From: Podospora pseudocomata
Taxonomy: Eukaryota > Ascomycota > Sordariomycetes > Sordariales > Podosporaceae
Reading direction: 5' to 3'
Assembly: GCF_035222375.1 (NCBI RefSeq)
Contig: NC_085889.1
Span: 1,054,001 to 1,118,000 of the forward strand
Length of the DNA stretch: 64,000 bases
The notes under the pieces are model-generated. The model saw only the letters and a list, made by a program, of their open reading frames with translations. It had not been told where the DNA came from and did no database searches. Made by a program: the position numbers and the translations under genes. Each line of letters starts with the position of its first letter. The stretch's first letter is position 1. Of the stretch, positions 1 to 10,634 are shown one piece after another.

Positions 1-623
1 TTCTCTATGCCTGTTGTTACACTGTGATGGATGATATTTTTGTGGCGGCGTTAGCTGTGGAACCAAAAGGACATCCTACCCACACGGTAGGCCGGGTGGT
101 ATATATCTATCTCTACAGTGTTAGTCTACATTGACACAAACACTAAACGCCCGAGTACCCCCTCGCGTATGTCAAGACCCTAGTTCTGTCTGGGGGCTGG
201 AAAACACATCCGCACGCGTGAATCCTGGGTAGGTCGTCATGCTCCGCAATTAGGGCTCATCTCACCTTCAACGGTCACCAGCGGCGTAGACAAATGATAA
301 GATCATTGCATCCGCTGATTCCGAACAACATCATTTCGCGTGGTGATTGTTCTCATTTATTTCACTACCGGAATGTGATCCGAGGAGTCTACTCAGTGTG
401 CCAACCTGCGAGGCGCAAACAACATCGCCATCAACGCACCTGTTGGAGAGTGTCGTACTGCTGCGTTACCACAGTATTCAAAGCGACTTCAGAACAATCA
501 CATTCTTGACCCATTCAACCAAGTAAAGCAAAAAAGAAAAAAAAAATCGTTGAATCAGGGGTATTATCATGTGCAAAAAAAAAAAAAAAAAACAACCACA
601 ACAAGAACTCAACCAAATTGACC
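1..623. other. Intergenic, no gene seen
   Basis: I see no convincing coding region here. The stretch ends in an A-rich part (about 536-592) with a homopolymer of roughly 18 A near 574-591, which lies just beyond the 3' end of the minus-strand gene that follows. Confidence 0.5.
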
Positions 624-2553
624 TCACTGCAAACTCCACCTCCTCACCTCCCCCACCCTCCACTTCCACATCTCCCCCGCCAGCATCTCCTGCTGCGTAG
701 CCACAAACTCCTGCACATGGCCCAGCATAGCCTGCACAAACTTCCTATGCCCCTTCCCTCCCGACATCATATTCTCGACACTGTGTTCCATCTCCTTGAT
801 CTTGCCCAACAGCCCCGGCGTGGTCGGTCTGTTAGGGTTCACAGTCTTCAACTGACTCACCGCGCTGGCCCCATTCCCAGGCCTCTTCTCCTTGAGAATC
901 GCCCCTTCAATCTCCCGTAACATGCTGTAGATACTGGGGTGTAAGAAACTGCTCGTCTCGAGCTTCATGTTTTGGAGCTCGAGGTCCTTGTAGATGCGCT
1001 TGACGCTGGTTTTGTTGGTGTTCTTCTGGCGTTCGAGATAGTCCCGCATGTGAGTGAGGACCTTTTCCTTTTCTATCCTCCGTTGGGCTGGTAAGGGTGT
1101 TAGTTGCGGCGACGTAGAGGAAGGGATGAAGAGAGGAATACCATCTAGCCCGCGCGGCCCATGTGCTTGTAGACATCCCACCGGTGTCGCGAGGACAGCT
1201 TGTGTTTGCCCTGTCCAGTCCCATATCACAGTCCTAATCTCTCGCTTGAATGCTTCCTCCCATTCCAACACAAGGGCAATGTTTGCCAGCTGGAGCGAGG
1301 TCAATCGAGAGCGGGATCCCGGCTCTGTTTGCCAGGAGAATTTGGGACCGGATGAGGACGAGGAGAGGCTCGCATAAGATCGTCGAGCTGCTTTGCGAAC
1401 GACGGCCCTGGACGCAGCTAGTTGGCCGTCGTCGTCGACAGCTTGCCAGGTGAGGCTTGCTGGGAATAGGGTAGGGTTGATCTGGAATGCCCACATGACA
1501 TTGCATTCCTGTGAGAGGAGAGATACTCGTTGCTTTCGGCCGGCGGTGCCCGGGCCAACGAGGTCGAGGACACGGATAGCCGTGGCTTCGTCGATGCCAT
1601 CGCCTACCACGGGCGTCCACCACAGCTCGGGGTGAAGACGCAACTCTTCCACTCTTGTCCTGATCAAAGAGGAAAGAGAACAGAGAATATTCACCCGCTC
1701 TGGTGACCAGTCGGGGGTGATACCATTTGACCCATCTCCTTTGTTGGGAGGGCAAATGCGGATGCTCTGGCAAACGGGATCTGGGGGCGGTTGGCTGGCG
1801 TCTTGCAGCATGGGGACTGCACCTGGATAAGATCAGCAGACCACTCTGAAGCAGTGAGTGTGGACAGTAGAGTTACCTGAATGGGTGTCGCCAGCATTCA
1901 TGGGCCACCCGCTAGTGCTGGAGAATGTCGGTTCTCCTTTGTTCGGGCCTGGTGACCCAGACGCCTGCGATATCCTGTCTGTCTCTGCTGGGGACGGAGG
2001 CCAAAAGCTAGGTGAAGAAGCCATCGCGGGCGAGTTTGAAGGGATCAAAAAGGTTCCAGAGAGGGCCTGCGCCAGGTCGATCGCTGAATGAGGGTCATAC
2101 CCGGCCTCAGCGTCAAGTGACCCCTGCATCAGGCGGGGCGGAGGAGCCGGCGCAAAAGGGACAGAAGCTTCGAAGAGAACGGAGGGATATTGCCATTCCA
2201 ATACTTTGTGCATTTTGAGTCCCCAGAGAGGCAGCTGTACAAGCTTTTCATTGCTGTGGCCGTTGTGTGCAACCACTGTCGCACATGGGTGTCCAACGAC
2301 CCAAACTCCAGGTTGGCAATCATGCCCCAGTTGGCATCCAGCCCCGCGTCTGCGGCGGGCGTATGGCTCGGCACGGGGGTTGTAACTTGGTAAACACCGT
2401 GTCACAGATAAGAATGGCATTTGTCCTTCCTTCAACAGGCGCCGACAGCGTCAAAGATAACGCCGGCGGCTGTCGTTGGACGCTACCCTGGTCGCGCCGC
2501 AGTATATTGAGAACTGTGCCGCTGCTAGACCGCGCCCGCGCCGCAGCTCGCAT
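624..2553 (-). CDS. Uncharacterised protein, multi-exon
   Basis: I do not recognise the family. The last two exons are well supported: an open frame from about 2240 to 1877 joins the frame 1822-624 across a 54 bp intron (1823-1876) with a GTAACT donor, a CTGATC branch-like site and a CCAG acceptor, and the phase is kept. The C-terminal part is rich in charged helices (residues like MKLETSSFLHPSIYSMLREIE). The 5' end is less certain. An exon beginning at the Met at 2553 seems to splice at about 2407 to a segment reading DANWGMIANLEFGS near 2350-2230, but the join from there to the main frame is not resolved. No signal peptide, membrane segment or known motif is visible. The 5' end lies about 230 bp from the divergent ammonium transporter gene, so the two may share a promoter region. 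Confidence 0.6.
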
Positions 2554-2780
2554 GTCCCCCGGCCTGCACGACTTCTCCAGACGATTCCAGGAACCGCTTC
2601 TAGAATAGCGCCGAGAGCTGACCCCGAGAAGGATGACGGCACAGTCCAGCTTACAGAATGCCCTGTCGGATCTGCCCGCGATTTATGTATCCAACAAAGA
2701 GGGCGTCCAAAGTCCAAATGCTGCCCGCGGCCCGTCGCCATTTCCTCTCCACAACACGTTGAAGGTCCCGGTGCTGAGAG

Positions 2781-4811
2781 ATGGTGACAGTCACAGTCGC
2801 AGAGCTTTCGGCCATGGCGACAGCGGCTCCGGCCTCCGCCGTCGACTATGCCGACGTGCTTCGGCATCCCGAGAAGTACTACCAGGTAATCTAGATGCCC
2901 ATTCCCAGCAGTTCGGCTCAGTTCTGACACCTTGTCCATAGGGATTCGACCTTGTCTGGATTATGATCTCATCAGCCTTGGTCTTTATCATGATACCATC
3001 CCTATCTCTCATATATTCCGGCCTTGGCAATCGTTCGTTCGCGTTAACACTATTTCGACTTCCTCTGATCACGGCTGCTTTCGTTGGCCTTCAGTGGGCA
3101 CTCTGGGGCTATCTTGTCACCTTCACCGACTCCATGCTGCCCTCGAACTGGTGGGGCGGAGAGAACCGAGCTGGTGGACTGCGAGATGTGGCAGGGCGGC
3201 CTGTTGTGGTGGGAGATGGACCCGACGAGTCTGCCGTTATTCCAGAGCTGGTGTTTGCATTATATGAGGGTATGTTTGCTGCATTCACCGCCGCCGTGGT
3301 CTGTGGTGGAACCATGCACCGAACACGGCCGAGGCGCTTCATCATCTTCATCAGTCTTTGGTCGTTACTTGTCTATGACCCTGTTGCGAGATGGACATGG
3401 AGCAGCAAGGGGTGGCTGAGGGAACTTGGGAGTTTGGACTTTGCTGGTGGAACGCCGGTCCATATCGTCAGCGGAACGACGGTGGCTGCTTTTGCTGTCT
3501 TTTGCTCCATTGAATCGAGGGGCAACCTGCTCGACTTCCTCATCGACGCTGGCCACAAGGTTTGGCGACGAGTTCAACATCTCGCGTATGGTGTGTGGAG
3601 CATCCTGAGAATTGTCATCTTGTTGTTTACATGTGGACACCTCAGAGTCCCGGAAGGAGAGGACGCGCCAAACGAGGAGCTATCAGAACAGGGCGTGGAA
3701 AGCTTCCCGTACAATATCAACTTCGTTGTGCTTGGAACGGCATTTCTCTGGTTTGGTTGGGCTGGCTTCAATGGCGGTTCCGCTTTGGGTGGAAATTTGC
3801 GGGCGGTCTCGGCATGGACTGCCACCCATATCTCGGCTTGTGCTGGCGGTGTCACCGGGATGCTCTGGATTTGGCTGATGAAGGGCGTGCCGGAAACCGA
3901 TGTTGAGCTGGAAGGTGGCGATCCCCGGGACGAAGCTGCCAGAAATCGTGCTATGGCAAGACAGGCCTTCGATCGTATTTCGGTGTTCTTCTTTTGCGAT
4001 GGTGCCATTGCAGGACTGGTGGCAATCACGCCGGCAGCGGGTTATGTGAGTTCGCCTGACGCTTCAAGTGTGCCCTGTGTCTAACAAGTTCAGGTTCCCG
4101 TCTGGAGCGCTCCAGTGTTTGGTGTTGTTGGTGCCCTTTGCGTCAACTTCCTGAAAAAAGAAGCCGAAATATTCCTTCGACATGACCCTTTGCAAATCTT
4201 TGCCGTGCACGCCGGCGGCGGTGTTGTCGGCATGGTTCTCACTGCTCTTTTTGTCGAGTAAGCATCTGCCTTCAAAGGTGCTCAAGTTGATACTGACCTC
4301 TCCTAGCTCAACAACAATTGGCCTTGATGGTCATTCGACCATCCCGCACCCCGAGTACAGCACTGCGCAACGTGTGGGCTACCAGCTCGCCGATGTCTCG
4401 GCGGGCATGGGATATACCTTTTTCATGACACTTGGAATTTTGTACCTGATGAAGATGGTCGCCTTCATGTTTGGGAAGTCTTCTTGGAGCCAAACAGGGG
4501 TGTATAGCGACTCGAACAGGTTGGAGGACAACTTCCAAGCCGTGGTTCAACAGCAATGGCGCGGTGATTTGGATCCTGAGGGGCGGCCGTTCGGAAGGCT
4601 CGTCGCCCCATCGCTGCCCCCGGCGCCCTCAAGGCCTTTGAGAGATGATGATATTCATTTGGAGCACCTCAAAAACCTGCCAAGTCCACCGAGGAGTGCG
4701 ACTTCAGGTGCGCAAGTGCCTCCATGGGGCATGATGCCGGAGTTGCCAGGGAGCCAGGGAATGCCGCCATGGCCGAGTTTACCGAGTCAGGGATTGCAGC
4801 CGCGCACGTAA
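2781..4811 (+). CDS. Amt/MEP/Rh-family ammonium transporter
   Basis: Plasma-membrane ammonium channel/transporter. Coding exons are 2781-2885, 2942-4045, 4094-4257 and 4307-4811, giving 625 residues; all introns are 48-56 bp GT-AG and keep phase. Family signatures are clear: an LIYSGLGNRS-like M3 region, the conserved first pore histidine in FAGGTPVHIVSG, the FNGGSALGGNLRAVSAW stretch, the CDGAIAGLVAITPAAGY stretch, and the second pore histidine in FAVHAGGGVVGM. Both pore histidines of the family are present. The protein is longer than typical fungal MEP proteins (about 450-500 residues). The extra length is an N-terminal extension, a segment of about 65 residues between the VHIVSG helix and the FNGG helix (bases about 3520-3720), and a Pro-rich C-terminal tail. 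It may belong to a fungal subfamily distinct from classical MepA/MeaA. The start at 2781 gives the longest in-frame first exon; a second Met at codon 12 is possible. Confidence 0.9.
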
Positions 4812-5144
4812 ATGAATCAAAATAAAAGTAGTCTAATTTGAGAATTGGGAGTTATGGGAGGTCCAATGCACGATTTCTTTGGGATGCTCTGTGGCATGTT
4901 TGATCGAAAAGTTAGAGAGGTGAAGTCAGAGCCAGGAACGCCAAGAGCCAAGCGATCAGCCAATCATCGAACGGGATCTTATCAGCGACTGAAAGGTCGG
5001 TCTTCCTCATGCTCTTATGAAACAGCAATAGATATTCTTTTCTCTATTTTTTTTTTTTTGTTTGGTTTTTTTTACATATATGGCGGGTTTTCAGATCTCC
5101 ATCGTAACGACTCTCTTTCATGGGCAGCAATAGCAGGGATTGAG

Positions 5145-7061
5145 CTAAAATCTCTTGTCTTCCTGCCGCTCCTTCCACATGTCATCAAGCACACTCGCCA
5201 TTTCCACCAGCACAATCCGCCTTTTGCCGCCGGTCGAGTCCACCAGAAATTTGATGCCTGATACCTCCGCCATCACCGCGCCTCTCGACTCGACAAGACG
5301 CAAGAACTCTTCGGCACTGGCACTCGATGCAGTCTCCTCACTCATCTCGCCTGACCAGACCAGTGGTTCGATCCACGGTTTTACTTTGACAGCTCGACCA
5401 TTTGAGTTCCGAGCGGTTCTGGAGTTAACAGACTCTGACTGGGCACAGTATTGACATGGGAGTGGTTCTCCTACTCTACCTCGATTCTCTTGTTTAGACT
5501 TCGTCGCTGCCTGGGCCATGGCTGTTCCAATCAACCTCAGCAATTCAGTCTTCGTCCGATGAACCATTGAGTCCTTCACATTGATATGCGCAACAGCCAT
5601 GTTCCACAATTCATCGATCGCTGCCTCATGGGCTCTGTTTGTTAAAGTTGTCGCAAAAGACATGTCCAGGGGTGTTTCATTCGACGACCTCTTATTCACG
5701 TCCTGCAACATAGCGTCAAACTCCCACAGCCACACAACGCCTTCTGGAATGATCTTCTTTTGGCCGGATTCGGAAACCACACAAGTCTCCACCAAAGTCC
5801 GACACTGCCTCTCAAGTCGCTTTAACCGGCCTTTCGACAGACGAATGTCTTGACGCAAAGAGTCCAGTGTCCCAGTCACCTCATCCTGCGTGTCCTCTCC
5901 CAGAGCCTCAATACGCGTTTGGGCCAAATATCGAAGTAGAGCGAGACCGAGAACGTCAGGTGGAGTGCGACAAAACAGCTTTTTTGCGCGGTGTTTTATC
6001 TGAGCCGGGAATATGACAGACTCGATGGGATTCATGCCCTCTGGCTCCCCATCAACCCCGAGCAATCGAGATACACTCAGGGCTTTGTCCCGAGCTCGAA
6101 TCCACCGGATGCACTCGTCACGAAAGCACGTATCGCAGTAGATCCCTCCTTTTCTTGCCGGCCATACTCGATTTCCATCCTTTCGCTCATCTCTGGCCCC
6201 CAATAAGACCGGGTTCCATAGTGTCGAGTCTGCTTTAGTTTGCGGACGTTCAGCACCAAGGTTTGGGATCGACACCTCCTCCACTGCCTGGTATGTCTCC
6301 GCCTGCGCTTCTGCAGCGACTGTTGGCGGCGGATCATTTACCCGATCAAACCCGAAAGGGCTCTGATTCCCTATTCGAGTTCTCAGGTTTAAGGGGACGA
6401 CAGAGGAACGTCGTGGCCCTTGCGGGAAAACTTCCTGCTGCTGTCTAGTTGCTACAGGGCTGTCTGGAGAAAACGGAATGTAGTCGCCTGCAGCTATCAT
6501 CTTGATCATACTCTGCATGGGCGAGATTCCAGGGACCACGTTTCCTCGGTCCGCCTTATCCTTTGGCTTCGGTGGGCTTTCCCCCCTGTCTCTTGTCTCG
6601 TTTGGTGGCCATGGTGGACCAAACGGAAGGAAATCCTCGCTCATCTTCGGATCATGATCATCAATTCTTTCTTCCTCTGTGGGACTATCCTAACCAATCC
6701 GTGACGTCTTACGAGCTGATTTATACTTTTTCGATGGGTTGGGACGGCCTTTGATGGACCGAGTCGTCGTCTGTTCAACAGAGGCCCTGCCGCTGGAGGA
6801 CGCAGAGCTCTCCGTGACTTTGGGATCCCACCATGGTACATCGATTGGATCATTGGTGTCAGCATTTGATGAAAGCGACCGTGAGGAGCTTTGCGATGTG
6901 GTTGTTGGCGGTTGTATTCTGGGGAAAGCCCGAGCCCTTCGATTCGACCTTGTATACTGTGTGGTGTCAACTCTTGGCTTCTTGCTTTGTGGTTCGCTAT
7001 CAGGGTACAACTCCGAGAGCGGCGTGAATGGGAGGGGTGGTGCTGGTTGTTTTCCCGTCAT
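5145..7061 (-). CDS. Uncharacterised fungal protein with Cys pairs
   Basis: I do not recognise the family. A 5' exon starting at Met 7061 encodes a disordered, Ser/Thr/Lys-rich segment of about 115 residues (TGKQPAPPLPFTPL...). A downstream frame encodes about 500 more residues and ends at 5145. The join is uncertain: the donor at 6712 (GTAAGA) with acceptors at 6677 or 6671 keeps frame but makes an unusually short intron of 36-42 bp. In either case the second exon begins upstream of the Met at 6644. Visible motifs are a CDTCFRDEC cluster near the middle and CQYC near residue 400 of the second part, which could bind a metal. The rest looks helical. No membrane segment is seen. A nuclear or regulatory role is only a guess from the basic, disordered N-terminus. 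Confidence 0.65.
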
Positions 7062-8916
7062 GATGGGGGATCATGGGGGAGTCCCGGGCTGTTGTGTACT
7101 GTGTGGCTCGCGGGCTTAGAGTATTCTGGGGATCTTGTCGTTGGGTCAAAGGTGTGATGGCCCGTGGAGTGTGTTTCTGGATGAAGTGGTTCTATTTGGG
7201 ACGAGGTTTACGTGGTTGAAGATATCCGTTGGATTATCCCTCCTGTTCAAAGCTCACCTTATGGTGCCTGGTTCGACTTTCTTTGTTGCCACCCATTCCA
7301 CAGAGTCTCGGGCCCCCACAAAGCGGCAGACTTTGACGACACGCTTGTTTCCGGCATGTTATAAGTGCGAGCATTGTCCACCTCAAGACGAAGAACTTAT
7401 CCATGGCTTACCTACACCACAACATGGCACCGACATTACTTGCGCAGTGGTCAACAATAGCTATTATCGGCCTTGCGCTGCCCCTTTTTCTTTTTTTACA
7501 AGTTGGGAAAGGCAACCACCGGCCTAATCACAATCAAATCCAAGACGTTACCAGGGATTATCTTCTGTTGCAAATACTCCAACATACGACGGCCCGTCTT
7601 TCCGTCCACCTACTCCTCCAGATGCATCAACCCACGAACTGCCTTCCCTTTCGAGCATTCAGTCGACACAGCCCCTAAATCGTCATCCACACCCAAAGGC
7701 TGCCCGCCATCACCCCATAATGGCTCAATCCGCGGCGGCTCTCAAACACGGCAACAAGTCAATCCCAACGCCATGGATCAGGCACCCCGTTCCCTTCTCC
7801 GGCCTTGCCTCGCTTACACGCACGAGGTATATTTTGCCGGTTGAACACTATGTTTTTGCATGCGCGGGCCGGATGTATCATGTCGCGTAGTTGGGGCAGC
7901 CCGTGGGAGCCAACTTGCCAAGGTCCGGTTTGGATACTACTCTATATTCTGTTATCTTCCGCTTTCCATGTGTTGTCAAATAACCCTGAAGTCAAACCAC
8001 ACTAAGCAGCGGTCCCTAACCGGAACCTACCTACCTAGTTGCACCCCCAAAGCCAAAACACACTTCAATGTGAGCCAGCCTAGCGCTGGTCATAAATCAA
8101 GCCATGTAGCCGCACTCCCGGCGTGGCGCCCTGGTGTAACTCGACTGATTACCTCCGAGCAGTAAGCCACCAAACTGACTCCCACCCCTCCCCCCTCACA
8201 AACAATATTACATCTCCGGCCGGGATTACCAAACCTACAACTCCCTATTCCCCCCGAAGTGAGCTGCCCAACTACCGACTGCAACACCAATCAAACCTCC
8301 CCCAAAAACCTAATTGTTCCATCGTGCCCGGTGCCCAAGTGGCGTTAATACCGAAAAATCATGCCAGACGCTACAGTAAGCTCACAATTTGCTGCATTGT
8401 TTTCAGGCAAGCCTTTCTCCGCCTTAGTTATTGTACATTGTCCATAGTCAAACCTAGCATAATGCCCGTTCATCACAAGGCAGGCAGGTCCAGAAAAGTG
8501 TTTCTGTTTCTTCCACAAAGAGGGGGGGTTTCCTGGCCAGAATCTGCTGTGCAACATGCCAAAAGGCGCCACTGTAACCACACCATTGTTGATCCGGGCC
8601 CCTGACTCCGGATCACCACACCATGTTCTCAACCTCACTTCTTTCTTCATACATTTCATTTCTTCGCAAAATTCTTGAAACATTTTTCTCCCGAGTAAAA
8701 ACAGTGCCCTAGCTAATAATGATACTGGTAACAAAAGAAAACAAAGACTAAAAAATGGTAGTAGTAATCCAGCCTTCCCTCTCCCCACCAAAGATATTGA
8801 CGGCTACATGACCCCAGCATTCACCCTTCGCCCTTCCTGACCAAAGCAGAAATTACATACACTCTATTGCTAATGTGTGCTCTGTTCCATTGCCCTCCTC
8901 TTCTGCACCTCCCCCA
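7062..8916. other. Intergenic, no gene seen
   Basis: Roughly 1.85 kb without a supported gene. Open frames here are short, lack splice-linked partners and have no recognisable motif. It contains the upstream region of the minus-strand gene ending at 7061 and the 3' flank of the minus-strand P450. Confidence 0.5.
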
Positions 8917-10634
8917 TTACACCTTCAACTCCCCCATGACCTCCTGATAATTCGACAAGATCAGCTTCGCCCTCTCCTCACTCCTCACCTTGAAGCTCAA
9001 ATGATACGGCAACGGCTCCAAAATAACATGGCTGTTTGTCGCCTGCGTGTCAATTGGCACTGGTACTCCCGTGCGCGGGCAAATCTTGGGAGCAGATTTG
9101 AACGCCCAGAGATACGAAGCTCCAAAGATAAACATCTCGTCATCGACAATATTCTGCCCGAGGCAGGTGCGTCGACCCCAGCCGAAGCTGTGCATGGCCT
9201 GCCCCTCGCGGAAGTTGGGGTACCTGGTAAGAGGTTCTTGATACGTGGGCCACCCGGGCTCGAGCCAGCGCTCGGGGCGGAAGTTGTCGCCGTCGGGGTA
9301 CTTTTCGGGGACGCGGTTGAGGCTCCTGTGCCAGATTGTTAGCAATTTCATGTGAAGATGGATCCGCAGAGAAAGATACATACCACTCGCAAGCGAGAAT
9401 AATGGTCCCCTTCTTGATGGGAACCCCCCTAAAAACATCATCCCGCTCAGCCTGATGAGGAACACCAAGCGGAACCCCCGACCTCCACCTCACCGTCTCC
9501 TTCAAACACGCCCTCACAGTCGGCAAGTCAGGAAAGTCTTTCATAGTGGGCATCCTGTCCCCGCAGACCCTGTCAATCTCCTCCTGCGCCTTCCTCTGCC
9601 ACTCCGGATGCAGCGCCATGGCCATTAAGAAAAACTTTAGCGGTCCACTAATCGTCACTACACCGACTAGGTTCACAAACCCAATCATGCAGCTCGCAAA
9701 GATCTCCTGCTCCTCTTCCTGATCCAGACTCTCGTTCCCTTCCCTCTTCAATTGCTCAAAATACCGGTAGGCCCACGTGTCGTTAGGGAGTGTGCCCTTG
9801 AGCATCCTGTCCTTGGCCAGGCGGAAGTTATTAAGCCACCAGGCCCGCTGTTCCTTCTCGCGCTTGATCTCAAAGTTGTACCATGGGTTCATGAACGAGG
9901 GCAGGTGCCAGAGCGGCGTGACGGTGTTGGTGATGGGACCGGAGACGCTCATGCAGTGGAGGGTAGTGTCGGCGCTATCACCGTTGGCCTTTCCCTGAGT
10001 AGCGTCATCCCAGGCGAGTCGGGACATGACACGGCCGCAGTACTCACGCGTGTAGTCGAGGAATCGGGCGGGATCGATGAGGAGAAGGCCGAGGTAGCGT
10101 TTCATTTCCTTTTCGCAGTGGCCGTAAAAGTGGTGCTTGTATGCTTCGGCCATAGCGGCATGTGCCCACTTACGCTGCGTCTTCCATGTGTCTGAAGGCG
10201 ACAGATTAGTTCGTGGCATTCGATGGGAGCAGTGAGAGAGAAGTCTTACCATGACGGTCCATCAAAGCAGAGTATCCAACTCCTTCCTTGTGGTTGATGA
10301 GAGATCGAATCTGAGGCCGACCGGAGTAGATGTGCCCTCTCTTAACCAACAGCTCCTCCGCAATCTTCTCGTCCGACACGATGATGAACGTCTGATCCAC
10401 TGCCCTGGTCTGGAATATGGGTCCATGTTCGTCGGCCCACTCCTTGAACTTCAACCACATGGAAAACCGGGGGAGGTCATGAATACGGCCTACAAAAGGA
10501 TACTGCTTGGGACCGGGGAACTTGGCCACCGTGGTAACCGACTTTTTCTTCTTCCATGACAGGATCTGCTGGATGGCCGAGTAGACCAGACTGGGGATGG
10601 CGAGATAGAGCAAGATGAGCGTGAGGCCCTCCAT
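8917..10634 (-). CDS. Cytochrome P450, microsomal
   Basis: Heme-thiolate monooxygenase, probably in the endoplasmic reticulum. Exons are 10250-10634, 9384-10191 and 8917-9325; both introns (10192-10249, 9326-9383) are 58 bp, and the product has 533 residues. An N-terminal membrane anchor (LTLILLYLAIPSLVYSAI) is followed by the proline hinge FPGPKQYPFVG. The K-helix ExxR motif reads KETVRW, the PERF-like motif reads FRPERW, and the heme loop FGWGRRTCLG matches FxxGxRxCxG with its Cys ligand. The region where the I-helix A/G-G-x-D/E-T-T motif is expected reads NLVGVVTISGPL, so the usual acidic residue is absent. Overall layout resembles fungal P450s annotated as O-methylsterigmatocystin oxidoreductase-like, but the substrate cannot be inferred. 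No other biosynthetic gene is adjacent. Confidence 0.93.

Noticed and set aside
574-591. Poly(A) tract, possibly the 3' end of a retroposed element
   Set aside because: No upstream element body or target-site duplication is recognisable; a simple homopolymer is the more economical reading. The same applies to the tract at 54128-54146.
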